Shown here: piece by piece, positions 42,032-50,897 of the stretch
How positions within the stretch are numbered: position 1 is the stretch's first letter
How the letters are laid out: each line of letters opens with the position of its first letter
DNA from: Acinetobacter guerrae
GTDB lineage: Bacteria > Pseudomonadota > Gammaproteobacteria > Pseudomonadales > Moraxellaceae
Direction of reading: 5' to 3'
DNA length: 64,000 nt
NCBI RefSeq assembly: GCF_009372255.1
Contig: NZ_LXGN01000001.1
Coordinates: 310,001-374,000 of the forward strand
The notes under the pieces: model-generated
Database searches by the model: none
Told to the model about the DNA's origin: nothing
The model's input: only the letters and a program-made list of their open reading frames with translations
Program-made: the position numbers and the translations under genes

Positions 42032-43105
42032 TTACACTTCATGATGCGGCAGTACAAATTCTACATCACTACGGTGACCATTTTTCATTAGGGAGAGCGC
42101 AATATTTAAAGGTGGTGCCCCCTCAAAAATCACCTCATACAAGGCATTAGTAATTGGCATATAGACATCAAGCTCTTGTGCGCGTTTGCGCACTTGCACA
42201 ATCGTATTAATCCCTTCAGCCGTTTGCCCTAGCTCTTTAGTTGCCTGTTCTAGTGTCTTTCCTGAACCTAAAGCATATCCAATTTGATAATTTCGACTGA
42301 GTGGACTATTACAGGTCGCAAATAAATCCCCTACACCAGACAAACCAAGAAAAGTCAAAGGATTTGCGCCTAATTCAACCGCGAAACGACTCATTTCAGC
42401 CAAAGCACGAGTGATAATCATACTCTTGGTGTTTTCACCAATATTATAAGCAACCGCCATCCCCATCGCGACCGCATAAATATTTTTGAGTGCGCCTCCC
42501 AACTCTACACCATGCACATCATCGCTACCAAAAACACGAAATAAAGCACTATGTAAGGCATGCTGTACAGCATAACGCACCAATTCAGAATGACTGGCAA
42601 TCACCGTTCCAGATGGCATCCCCGCCATAATTTCTTTCGCTAAATTTGGGCCAGAAAGTACACCATATGGCACTTCTGGTAATTCTTCACGAATAATATC
42701 GCTCATAAAGCTAAAAGTATCTGCTTCGATACCTTTGGTAAGCGATACAACAGCCTGTGAGCTAATAAAAGGAGCAATTTGTTTGAGCACCTTACGGAAC
42801 GAATGGCTAGGTATTGCGACTAAAATAATATCCCGATCACAAACTGCTTCTTCTATATTACAGACTGCACGCAATCCAGTTTCTAAACTAAAATCAGGCA
42901 AATAACGCTTATTAACATGACTTTGATTGATATCATCCGCTGCATCCTGATCACGAATCCAGATCATGGTATCGCAACCATTTCGAACTGCTAGATTCGC
43001 CATTGCTGTACCAAAACTACCGCCACCCAATACTGTTATGCGAAGTGCTGTTTTCTTATCAACTTCAATGGGTTGTACTAGATCTGAAAAGTTTAGTTCC
43101 GTCAT
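42032..43105 (-). CDS. gpsA: Glycerol-3-phosphate dehydrogenase [NAD(P)+]
   Basis: VLGGGSFGTAMANLAVRNG; GVLSGPNLAKEI; start chosen at MTELNFSD (ORF open to 43156). Confidence 0.96.
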   Translation of the reverse strand: MTELNFSDLVQPIEVDKKTALRITVLGGGSFGTAMANLAVRNGCDTMIWIRDQDAADDINQSHVNKRYLPDFSLETGLRAVCNIEEAVCDRDIILVAIPSHSFRKVLKQIAPFISSQAVVSLTKGIEADTFSFMSDIIREELPEVPYGVLSGPNLAKEIMAGMPSGTVIASHSELVRYAVQHALHSALFRVFGSDDVHGVELGGALKNIYAVAMGMAVAYNIGENTKSMIITRALAEMSRFAVELGANPLTFLGLSGVGDLFATCNSPLSRNYQIGYALGSGKTLEQATKELGQTAEGINTIVQVRKRAQELDVYMPITNALYEVIFEGAPPLNIALSLMKNGHRSDVEFVLPHHEV

Positions 43106-43143
43106 GCGCTGTTCATTCCTGCCAAAACAATACCAATATTTTT

Positions 43144-43725
43144 TTAAGACTGCCAATTTTTAATAAAGTCAGTCACTGTTATTTCTGTACGAGGTGCAAT
43201 TGCTTTCGCAGCAGTGCCAATATAAATAATCCCCGAAATTAGATCACGTTCAGCCAAACCAAGATGTTGTTTTAACCACTTTGATTCAACAACTGCACCT
43301 GAGCGCCATATGCTTGCAAATCCCTGTACTTGTAAAGACAGAAGAAAATTTTGAATAGCAGCACCTGTACTTAATGTCTGCTCAAATAATGGAACTTTAG
43401 GATGATCTTGAAATTGCGTCACCGCAATCACCAATAACGGCGCACGAAAAGGATGCTGCTTAACACGATCGAGCTGAGTTGGATCAGTTTCACCAAGATC
43501 AGCCAAAGCCTGAGATAAACTTTCTCCAAAAGCTGCACGTTGCTCAGATTGAATCACAATAAAACGTGTTGGTTTTAATCGATGATGATCTGGCGCTGTC
43601 AGTGCAGCATCAAATGCTTTATTTAATTGTTCAGAAGATGGTGCAGGCTCAATGAGATGCCCAATTGATTGACGCTGATGAATATTTTGATGAACCGTAT
43701 TTACGTCTAAATCCGTCATGAACAT
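43144..43725 (-). CDS. Nitroreductase family protein
   Basis: HQRQSIGHLIEPAPSSEQLNKAFDAALTAPDHHRLKPTRFIVIQ. Confidence 0.88.
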   Translation of the reverse strand: MFMTDLDVNTVHQNIHQRQSIGHLIEPAPSSEQLNKAFDAALTAPDHHRLKPTRFIVIQSEQRAAFGESLSQALADLGETDPTQLDRVKQHPFRAPLLVIAVTQFQDHPKVPLFEQTLSTGAAIQNFLLSLQVQGFASIWRSGAVVESKWLKQHLGLAERDLISGIIYIGTAAKAIAPRTEITVTDFIKNWQS

Positions 43726-43925
43726 TGATCTAATTTAAAAAACCAAAAATAGATTAGCACATTCTTTTTTATTTCTGCCATGCTAATTCTTGGCATTTCT
43801 TTAGTTTTCCAAAATTTGACACGGTTACTGCATAAAACCATCAAAATCTATACAACATACTCAAAACAAATAGAAATTTTTATGTTCAACTTAAAAACTA
43901 ATTTTTAATTTTCAAGGACTGGTTT

Positions 43926-44303
43926 ATGAAAAAACAAATGACAGCCAGCATACTCACCGTATCTGCTATTTTACTCACAGCCTGTGCATCTAACCCCACT
44001 GCAACCACAGCAGTTCAAAAAGAAAATAATCAATTTGAAGTCACTGGTGTAGGTAAAACTAACCTTATTGCAAAAAACAATGCTGTCGATGCAGCCAATA
44101 AGACCTGTAAACGCAGCACAGCTGTGGTCGTGGATGAAAAAACCACTTATAACGGCGTACTTAAAGGTGTCGTAGACGAAGAAACTGGAAAAATGGTAGA
44201 GGCAGCGGCTGGAGTTATTGGCTCAATTACAGGTAAAAATGCCTCACTCGCCAAAGACGATGACTATCAAACTACGCTCACTTTTTATTGCAAAGCAGAT
44301 TAA
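43926..44303 (+). CDS. Small lipoprotein of unknown function
   Basis: Lipobox AILLTAC; GGACTGG upstream. Confidence 0.75.
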   Translation: MKKQMTASILTVSAILLTACASNPTATTAVQKENNQFEVTGVGKTNLIAKNNAVDAANKTCKRSTAVVVDEKTTYNGVLKGVVDEETGKMVEAAAGVIGSITGKNASLAKDDDYQTTLTFYCKAD

Positions 44304-44321
44304 ATCAAGTTTTAAGCCATA

Positions 44322-44358
44322 AAAAAATGCGCTCTAAGATGTTAAGAGCGCATTTTTT
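44322..44358. terminator. Bidirectional terminator
   Basis: AAAAAATGCGCTCTAAGATGTTAAGAGCGCATTTTTT between convergent genes. Confidence 0.85.
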
Positions 44359-44384
44359 ATTACCCAATATTGATTAGGTATCTT

Positions 44385-45536
44385 TTAACAATAGCCTTCC
44401 AAGCGAGTTAAAGGCAATTTCTTTCCAATCGCTTTTTCAATTTCAGGCAAATAAAAAGCATCGTCTTCAGATAAAAAGCTAATGCTGACCCCTTGTGAAC
44501 CTGCACGCCCAGTACGACCGATACGATGTACATAATCATCAGACTGTTCAGGTAAGGTGAAGTTCACAACATGAGATACACCATCGACATGAATACCACG
44601 ACCTGCAACATCTGTGGCAATCATAATATTATTTTTACCTTGCTTAAATTGGTCGAGCATTTTAAGACGTTTATCTTGTGCAATTTCACCCGACAACATC
44701 CCTACGCGATAACCATCTTTTTTAAGATGATCATATAAGCGACGAACCTGATCTCGACGGTTGGCAAAGATCATAACTTTATCAATCGGTTCATCACGTA
44801 AAATATCTTGTAGCAAACGATATTTATCTTTTTTCTCAACCACATAGACGCGTTGTTCTACATCATTATTGGTTTTTTGCTCAGGTTCAATTTCTACCGT
44901 AACAGGTTCAAACAACCATTGACGAGCCAGATTTAACACATCATAACTAAAGGTCGCCGAAAACATTAAAGTCTGACGTTCCTCTTTACGAGGAGAGTAA
45001 CGGACGATCCGCTTTACCGAAGGAATAAACCCCATATCCAGTAAACGGTCAGCTTCGTCTATCACCAAAAACTCAATTTGATCGAGCCAAATTTCTTTCT
45101 GTTCAACAAAATCAATTAAACGGCCTGGTGTTGCCACCAAAATATCAAGAAAATTGGCATTTAACGGTTTCTTTTGCTTATCGAAATCCACACCACCGAC
45201 CAATGTCAGTAATTTTAAATCTGTAAATTTGGTCAGTTCTTTAGCATCACTTTCGATCTGTAAGGCTAGTTCGCGAGTTGGCGCAAGAATCAAAGCGCGA
45301 GGTTCCCCCCGATAGCGTTGTTCCTGAATAGGATTATTTAGCAAGTCGTTGATAATGCTAATTAGAAACGCGGCTGTTTTACCTGTTCCTGTTTGCGCAC
45401 GACCAATTGCATCATGTCCTGCCAGTGTATATTTTAAAACCTTTTGCTGAATTGGGGTCATTTGCTTAAACCCTAATGCATCAATCGCTTTTTGCAGTTG
45501 CGGATGTAGATTCAAGGTTTCAAAACCAGATACCAT
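44385..45536 (-). CDS. rhlB: DEAD-box RNA helicase (RhlB-like)
   Basis: [44 protein letters not shown]. Confidence 0.93.
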   Translation of the reverse strand: MVSGFETLNLHPQLQKAIDALGFKQMTPIQQKVLKYTLAGHDAIGRAQTGTGKTAAFLISIINDLLNNPIQEQRYRGEPRALILAPTRELALQIESDAKELTKFTDLKLLTLVGGVDFDKQKKPLNANFLDILVATPGRLIDFVEQKEIWLDQIEFLVIDEADRLLDMGFIPSVKRIVRYSPRKEERQTLMFSATFSYDVLNLARQWLFEPVTVEIEPEQKTNNDVEQRVYVVEKKDKYRLLQDILRDEPIDKVMIFANRRDQVRRLYDHLKKDGYRVGMLSGEIAQDKRLKMLDQFKQGKNNIMIATDVAGRGIHVDGVSHVVNFTLPEQSDDYVHRIGRTGRAGSQGVSISFLSEDDAFYLPEIEKAIGKKLPLTRLEGYC

Positions 45537-45589
45537 AAACTCGTGCTCTAACTGTTAATCACTCTGATAAGAGGGATAGTATAAAACAA

Positions 45590-45618
45590 AAGCGCCCCAA
45601 TTTAAAAATTGAGGCGCT
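45590..45618 (-). terminator. Terminator after csp
   Basis: AGCGCCCCAATTTAAAAATTGAGGCGCT, U-rich on minus strand. Confidence 0.75.
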
Positions 45619-45637
45619 ATTCAACATAAAATGTTGA

Positions 45638-45850
45638 TTAGTCTAAAGGCTGTACATTCTCAGCCTGAAAACCTTTTTGTCCTTGCACAACGCTGAATTC
45701 AACACGCTGGCCGTCACGTAACGAACGATGTCCGTCACCCATAATTGCACGGAAATGTACAAATACGTCGTCGCCGCCATTACGTTGAATAAAGCCAAAA
45801 CCCTTAGTGTCGTTAAACCATTTAACAACGCCTTGTTCGCGAGCTGTCAT
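45638..45850 (-). CDS. Cold-shock protein (CspA family)
   Basis: [30 protein letters not shown]. Confidence 0.97.
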   Translation of the reverse strand: MTAREQGVVKWFNDTKGFGFIQRNGGDDVFVHFRAIMGDGHRSLRDGQRVEFSVVQGQKGFQAENVQPLD

Positions 45851-46241
45851 AAGTCAATCCTCAGAAGTGAAAATAAAGGACCTTCCGGTGTTGCAAACAG
45901 CAGAGCAAACAAGTTTAAAATTCTTTATTATTTCAAAGCTTGTAATCATTCTGTAAAACTATCAACAATTTCCGGTTACATCCATTTGTCATAGGCCTAA
46001 CTAAAACAAGGTTTTTGTTCGTAGTAGCCACCCCTAAAACGCTTCGAGCTTAACACGGGTTTATCACAATTAATAGAAATTTTTTAGATAATTCTATATA
46101 AAATGTTGCTTAATTTTTAGACTCATCAATTTTTTTTACCATCAATAAAATATATACTTCTTAAAGCATTCGACTTTTTTCACAAATACGCATTTTTTTG
46201 ATAAAATAAATTTAAACCAACATCTTTGAATATTTTTACGG

Positions 46242-46481
46242 ATGAATGACTTAAACCCCGTTATTCCTACTGAAATAAATGCAATCGGTCAACCATGTCC
46301 TATGCCTCTTTTAATGTTAAAGCGCGGTTTAAAAAAAGCGACTATTGATCAAGCTTTTTTACTTAAATCTTCCGATCCTCATAGTGAAATAGATGTGCTA
46401 CGTTATTGTCAGCTTCATAAACTGGATTGTCATTTGACAAAAATATCTGAACACGAATTTCATTATTTGATCCAACCTTAG
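46242..46481 (+). CDS. TusA-family sulfurtransferase
   Basis: INAIGQPCPMPLLMLKRGL (CPxP motif). Confidence 0.9.
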   Translation: MNDLNPVIPTEINAIGQPCPMPLLMLKRGLKKATIDQAFLLKSSDPHSEIDVLRYCQLHKLDCHLTKISEHEFHYLIQP

Positions 46482-46614
46482 ACATACAGCTTTGATATTC
46501 CAATCAACTCATGTATAAAATTTTACATTTCTCTACCCAATTTTCCTTAATTATGAACTTGCTTCGCATTAAGATGAAACTATTGGTTATACCACCATCC
46601 TATAAGGAGAACTC

Positions 46615-47481
46615 ATGAGTGACAGCAGCAATCAATTGATGCCCCTGTCCTTATCTGCGCCCGGTGTAAATCTCGGTGCTTATATCAGCACTGTTAATCA
46701 AATTCCAATTTTGACGGCTGAGCAAGAGAAAGAACTGGCTGAGCGTTATTATTATGATCAGGATCTGGATGCGGCAAAAATGCTCGTCATGTCGCATTTA
46801 CGTTTTGTTGTGCATATTGCAAGAAGTTATGCTGGCTATGGCTTGCCACAAGGTGACCTGATTCAAGAAGGTAATCTTGGTCTAATGAAAGCAGTGAAAC
46901 GGTTTGATCCAAATATGGGTGTGCGGTTAGTTTCCTTTGCCGTCCACTGGATCAAAGCCGAAATTCACGAATATGTAATTCGTAACTGGCGTATCGTCAA
47001 AATTGCCACGACTAAAGCACAACGCAAACTGTTTTTTAATTTGCGTAGTCTAAAAAAGTCGAGCAAAAAATTAACACTTGATGAAGCCAAAGCCATTGCA
47101 AGTGATTTAAATGTTACGCCAGAACAAGTGCTGGAAATGGAAGGTCGTTTGACTGCCTATGATGCTGCGTTTGAAGCTCAAGGTGATGATGACGATGATT
47201 CTACCCATGTTGCACCTGCATTATATCTGGAAGATAACCGTTATGATCCTGCTCGATTGGTAGAAAATGAAGACTATGAAGAACAAAGTAGCTCTGCATT
47301 ATATCAAGCGATGAACCAGCTTGATGATCGTTCACGGAATATTTTACAGCGTCGTTGGTTGGACGATGATAAATCGACCTTGCATGAACTTGCTGCTGAA
47401 TACAATGTTTCGGCTGAACGTATTCGCCAGCTTGAAAAAAATGCAATGGAAAAAATTAAAGTTGCCATGTCGGCAAGTTAG
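46615..47481 (+). CDS. rpoH: RNA polymerase sigma-32 factor
   Basis: [59 protein letters not shown]; region 4 HTH. Confidence 0.98.
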   Translation: MSDSSNQLMPLSLSAPGVNLGAYISTVNQIPILTAEQEKELAERYYYDQDLDAAKMLVMSHLRFVVHIARSYAGYGLPQGDLIQEGNLGLMKAVKRFDPNMGVRLVSFAVHWIKAEIHEYVIRNWRIVKIATTKAQRKLFFNLRSLKKSSKKLTLDEAKAIASDLNVTPEQVLEMEGRLTAYDAAFEAQGDDDDDSTHVAPALYLEDNRYDPARLVENEDYEEQSSSALYQAMNQLDDRSRNILQRRWLDDDKSTLHELAAEYNVSAERIRQLEKNAMEKIKVAMSAS

Positions 47482-47496
47482 TATTTCCCATGTTTT

Positions 47497-47523
47497 AAAA
47501 AGAGGCGTTTGCCTCTTTTTTAT
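47497..47523 (+). terminator. Terminator after rpoH
   Basis: AAAAAGAGGCGTTTGCCTCTTTTTT. Confidence 0.85.
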
Positions 47524-47594
47524 GAGCCTTAAGTATTTTTAGCTCACTGGATTTATGCTAAGGTGCTTGGGTCTTTTTTTAAGTGTTTTGGCTT

Positions 47595-47960
47595 ATGTGG
47601 ATCGCAATTGCAGCTGTTAATCTTGCTTTGGCTGTTATATTGGGGGCCTTTGGTGCTCATGGCCTAAAAGCTTTTGCTACACCAGAACAAATTGGCTGGT
47701 GGGGAACAGCAACACAATATTTCTTCTACCACGCACTAGGTCTACTTGCACTAGGTATTTTGTCTAAAGTAAGCCACCATTTTCCCATCAAAACATCTTT
47801 TATTCTGATTCAGATCGGTATTTTATTATTCTGTGGTTCTTTATATATCATGGCCTTGGGTTTACCACGTGGTCTTGGTGCGATTACCCCAATAGGAGGG
47901 GTATTTATGATTTTAGGTTGGTTCGTTCTAGCTTGGAATGCCATAAAATACGGAAAGTAA
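47595..47960 (+). CDS. DUF423 family membrane protein
   Basis: LAVILGAFGAHGLKAFATPEQIGWWGTATQYFFYHALGLLALG; GTG at 47583 also possible. Confidence 0.88.
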   Translation: MWIAIAAVNLALAVILGAFGAHGLKAFATPEQIGWWGTATQYFFYHALGLLALGILSKVSHHFPIKTSFILIQIGILLFCGSLYIMALGLPRGLGAITPIGGVFMILGWFVLAWNAIKYGK

Positions 47961-47971
47961 CTGGAAACAAT

Positions 47972-48169
47972 ATGCAGATTTATTTGAATGGCGAGCTTAA
48001 ACAAACTGCTTGTCAGAATTTATTAGAACTTGTTCAGGAATTAGCACTTGAAGGTAAACGATTTGCCGTTGAACAAAATGAGCAAATCATTCCTAAAAGC
48101 AAACTCGAACAATCTCCCCTTTCAGACCATGATCGTATTGAAATTATTCACGCTGTTGGCGGCGGCTAA
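47972..48169 (+). CDS. thiS: Sulfur carrier protein ThiS
   Basis: MQIYLNGELKQTACQNLLELV...RIEIIHAVGGG C-terminal GG. Confidence 0.95.
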   Translation: MQIYLNGELKQTACQNLLELVQELALEGKRFAVEQNEQIIPKSKLEQSPLSDHDRIEIIHAVGGG

Positions 48170-48182
48170 AATGGAGTAAACC

Positions 48183-48968
48183 ATGCAAGATTCACCTTTA
48201 ATTATCGGTTCACGTACATTTCAATCACGCCTTTTAGTCGGCACAGGCAAATACAAAGATCTCAATGAAACAGACTTAGCTATTCGGGCAAGTGGGGCAG
48301 AAATTGTGACGGTTGCGATTCGCCGTGTAAATATTGGACAGCATCCTGATCAACCAAATTTACTATCGGTCATTCCACCTGAAAAATATACCATTTTACC
48401 AAATACCGCAGGCTGTTTTGACGCCGATAGTGCGGTTCGTACTTGTATGTTGGCACGTGAGCTTCTAGATGGCCACAATCTGGTTAAACTTGAAGTTTTA
48501 GGTGATGAAAAAACACTTTATCCCAATATTACTGCCACGCTTAAAGCTGCCCGCACCTTAATTGATGATGGTTTCGAGATCATGGTATATACCTCGGACG
48601 ATCCTATTGTCGCTCAAGAACTTGAAAGTATGGGCTGTGTTGCGATTATGCCTTTAGGAAGTTTGATTGGTTCAGGTCTGGGAATTTTAAATCCGCATAC
48701 CATTTCGATTATTAAAGAAAATGCCAAAGTACCTGTTTTGGTCGATGCAGGTGTAGGAACTGCAAGTGATGCAGCAATTGCAATGGAATTGGGCTGTGAC
48801 GGCGTACTTATGAATACGGCAATTGCAGCGGCACAAAATCCAGTACTTATGGCATCTGCCATGAAAAAAGCAGTAGAATCTGGTCGAGAAGCTTATCTGG
48901 CTGGACGTATGCCACGTAAACGCATGGCAAATGCCAGTTCTCCAGAAACAGGTTATTTCTTTAAATAA
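48183..48968 (+). CDS. thiG: Thiazole synthase ThiG
   Basis: [62 protein letters not shown]. Confidence 0.98.
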   Translation: MQDSPLIIGSRTFQSRLLVGTGKYKDLNETDLAIRASGAEIVTVAIRRVNIGQHPDQPNLLSVIPPEKYTILPNTAGCFDADSAVRTCMLARELLDGHNLVKLEVLGDEKTLYPNITATLKAARTLIDDGFEIMVYTSDDPIVAQELESMGCVAIMPLGSLIGSGLGILNPHTISIIKENAKVPVLVDAGVGTASDAAIAMELGCDGVLMNTAIAAAQNPVLMASAMKKAVESGREAYLAGRMPRKRMANASSPETGYFFK

Positions 48969-48997
48969 TTCCATGTTTTAATGAAGAAAATTTTTAA

Positions 48998-49024
48998 AGG
49001 ATTCTTTGGGATCCTTTTCTTTTA
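48998..49024 (+). terminator. Terminator after thiG
   Basis: AAAGGATTCTTTGGGATCCTTTTCTTTT. Confidence 0.7.
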
Positions 49025-49051
49025 AAGAATAAATAATAAGAGTAAATTTAC

Positions 49052-49750
49052 ATGTTCAACGCAATAATGAGATTTTTTTGTTTAGGCTGTTTGGGTTTCA
49101 CAACTACTGTATTTGCAGATCCTGATCCATCACAATATCAACAATTTATCCCTAAACATTGGAAAATAATTGAAACAGTCCGAGGTGATTTAAACCGCGA
49201 TGGTAAAGAAGATATCGTTTTTGTGATTGAAAAAAATGACCCAAAAAATATTCTTTCCAATGATGGACTAGGAAGCCCTGAACTTAATACCAATCCCAGA
49301 ACTTTACTGGTTTTATTTAAAACAACTCATGGTTATCAATTGATCAGCACAAACCCATATTTGCCAAGTGAAAATGATGCAGAATCCACTTGCCTTGCAG
49401 ATCCATTAGAAGAAGGCAATATCAAAATTTCAAAAGGTATTTTAAAAATAAATCTAAATTATTGGCTAAGCTGTGGTTCATGGTATATCACCAACAATAC
49501 TTTTAGCTTTCGTTACCAAGATCTGGGTTTTAAATTAATTGGTTTTGATCAAATGAGTTTTCATCGTGCTTCTGGTGAAGAAAGCACATTGAGCATTAAC
49601 TTTTCGACAGGAAAGTTAAAAAAAATAACAGGTGAAAATGAATTTGAGAAGACTGAGCAACCCATAAAAACTCAGTGGCAAACGTTAAAACACCATTATA
49701 ATTTAAAATTAGAGCAAATTAATTTTAAAGAACCGCCAGAGTTTAAATAA
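49052..49750 (+). CDS. Secreted protein with FG-GAP/VCBS-like DxNxDG motif
   Basis: Signal peptide; GDLNRDGKEDIVFVIE. Confidence 0.75.
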   Translation: MFNAIMRFFCLGCLGFTTTVFADPDPSQYQQFIPKHWKIIETVRGDLNRDGKEDIVFVIEKNDPKNILSNDGLGSPELNTNPRTLLVLFKTTHGYQLISTNPYLPSENDAESTCLADPLEEGNIKISKGILKINLNYWLSCGSWYITNNTFSFRYQDLGFKLIGFDQMSFHRASGEESTLSINFSTGKLKKITGENEFEKTEQPIKTQWQTLKHHYNLKLEQINFKEPPEFK

Positions 49751-49781
49751 AAAAAGCCTCAATTTTTTGAGGCATTTTTTT
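49749..49781. terminator. Bidirectional terminator
   Basis: AAAAAAAGCCTCAATTTTTTGAGGCATTTTTTT. Confidence 0.8.
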
Positions 49782-49794
49782 ATGCATGTGAGAT

Positions 49795-50406
49795 TTAAGG
49801 AATTAATCCTTCATCACGCATTGCGATATTCACAGATTGACGTTCAGCAACCTTATTACGAAGAGCAACAATATTTGTGTATGGCGTCAAATCATGTTCA
49901 ATGCCATTTGACCAATTTGTAAGCACAAATAAATAAGCATCAGCAGGGCCAAAACCATCATCTACAAGATATTCATGATCTGACTCACCAATGGCTTTAT
50001 CGATATAAGCCAACAATCGATCAATTTCAGCATAGGCTTTTTCTTTTGCTTCAGCATCCAAAGCACCACCAAAGAATACCGCATAGGCATCATGCAATTC
50101 TGAGTTTAGGTACCCTAACCATTCCAAAACTTTGGCACGACCTAAACCCGATGGTGGAATCAAGTTCTGAGCTGGATCATGCTGCGCAATAAAAGGAAGC
50201 ACTGCAACGTTTTCAGTGAGAACCAATCCTGGTGTAATTTCAAGTGCAGGGACATAACCCTTAGGATTAATTTCATAATAATCCGCACCTTTTTCAGTTT
50301 TATGTGTTTTTAGATCAACCCGTTCAAGATCAAAATCGACATTAATTTCGTTCAAAAGAATATGTGCAGCCAATGAACATGCACCAGGTGAATAATACAA
50401 CTTCAT
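49795..50406 (-). CDS. Glutathione S-transferase
   Basis: MKLYYSPGACSLAAHILLNEINVDFDLERVDL; NPKGYVPALEI. Confidence 0.93.
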   Translation of the reverse strand: MKLYYSPGACSLAAHILLNEINVDFDLERVDLKTHKTEKGADYYEINPKGYVPALEITPGLVLTENVAVLPFIAQHDPAQNLIPPSGLGRAKVLEWLGYLNSELHDAYAVFFGGALDAEAKEKAYAEIDRLLAYIDKAIGESDHEYLVDDGFGPADAYLFVLTNWSNGIEHDLTPYTNIVALRNKVAERQSVNIAMRDEGLIP

Positions 50407-50623
50407 AGATAATCCTTGTTATAGCTCTCTTCACTGTTTTAGAACGCTTTACTCGAACTTTCAAGCTCTACCCGCTTTAAAATTTTTAAAAAACGTAACG
50501 ATCTGAAAATACTTACCATTAGACTATTGAGTAAAATGGCAACTTTTTCAAGTGAAAAACGTTGTCTTTTATAATTACCAATGTGTATGACGAAAAAATG
50601 AACTTTAGATAATTTATTTGAAC

Positions 50624-50663
50624 AAAAAAAGGAAAACCAGTCATATTGCTGTAATAGACTGGT
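50624..50663 (-). terminator. Terminator-like hairpin of the unannotated small unit (minus strand)
   Basis: Minus strand ACCAGTC..GACTGGT stem followed by TTTTCCTTTTTTTG. Confidence 0.6.
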
Positions 50664-50711
50664 CTAAAATAACGCTGTTATTAGAATTTTATCATTATTA
50701 TAAAGTGACAT
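50664..50711 (-). other. Candidate micro-ORF (15 aa, MSLYNNDKILITALF) or part of an sRNA
   Basis: ATG at 50711 preceded by AAAGGGAGAA; stop TAG immediately before terminator hairpin; not in ORF track; coding status unproven. Confidence 0.3.
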
Positions 50712-50792
50712 TTCTCCCTTTAAACTTAAAGTGATAAGTTCTAATTAAAAACTAAAACTTAGATTCAATTTAAAGTGTTTTATATATGACGA

Positions 50793-50812
50793 ACATCCCT
50801 GAAATTGGTGAT
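50793..50812 (-). promoter_or_regulatory. Motif copy A (minus-oriented ATCACCAATTTCAGGGATGT)
   Basis: Direct reading; matches copies B and C. Confidence 0.55.
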
Positions 50813-50848
50813 TTTTACGAGATTTGAATTTTTTTTTGATCTTGTGAT

Positions 50849-50878
50849 AAAAAACCAGTCAATGTAGACTGGTTTTTT
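50849..50878 (-). terminator. Terminator of the adhesin gene (also symmetric on plus strand)
   Basis: AAAAAACCAGTC AATGTA GACTGGTTTTTT, 12-bp perfect arms. Confidence 0.85.
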
Positions 50879-50897
50879 TCATATTTAAAAATTTGTA

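Noticed and set aside
45728-45994. Plus-strand ORF 88 aa over csp and its leader
   Set aside because: Antisense to csp, no domain, better explained by non-coding leader
47480-48182. TPP riboswitch upstream of thiS-thiG
   Set aside because: I could not identify a THI-box-like conserved core in the short intergenic sequence
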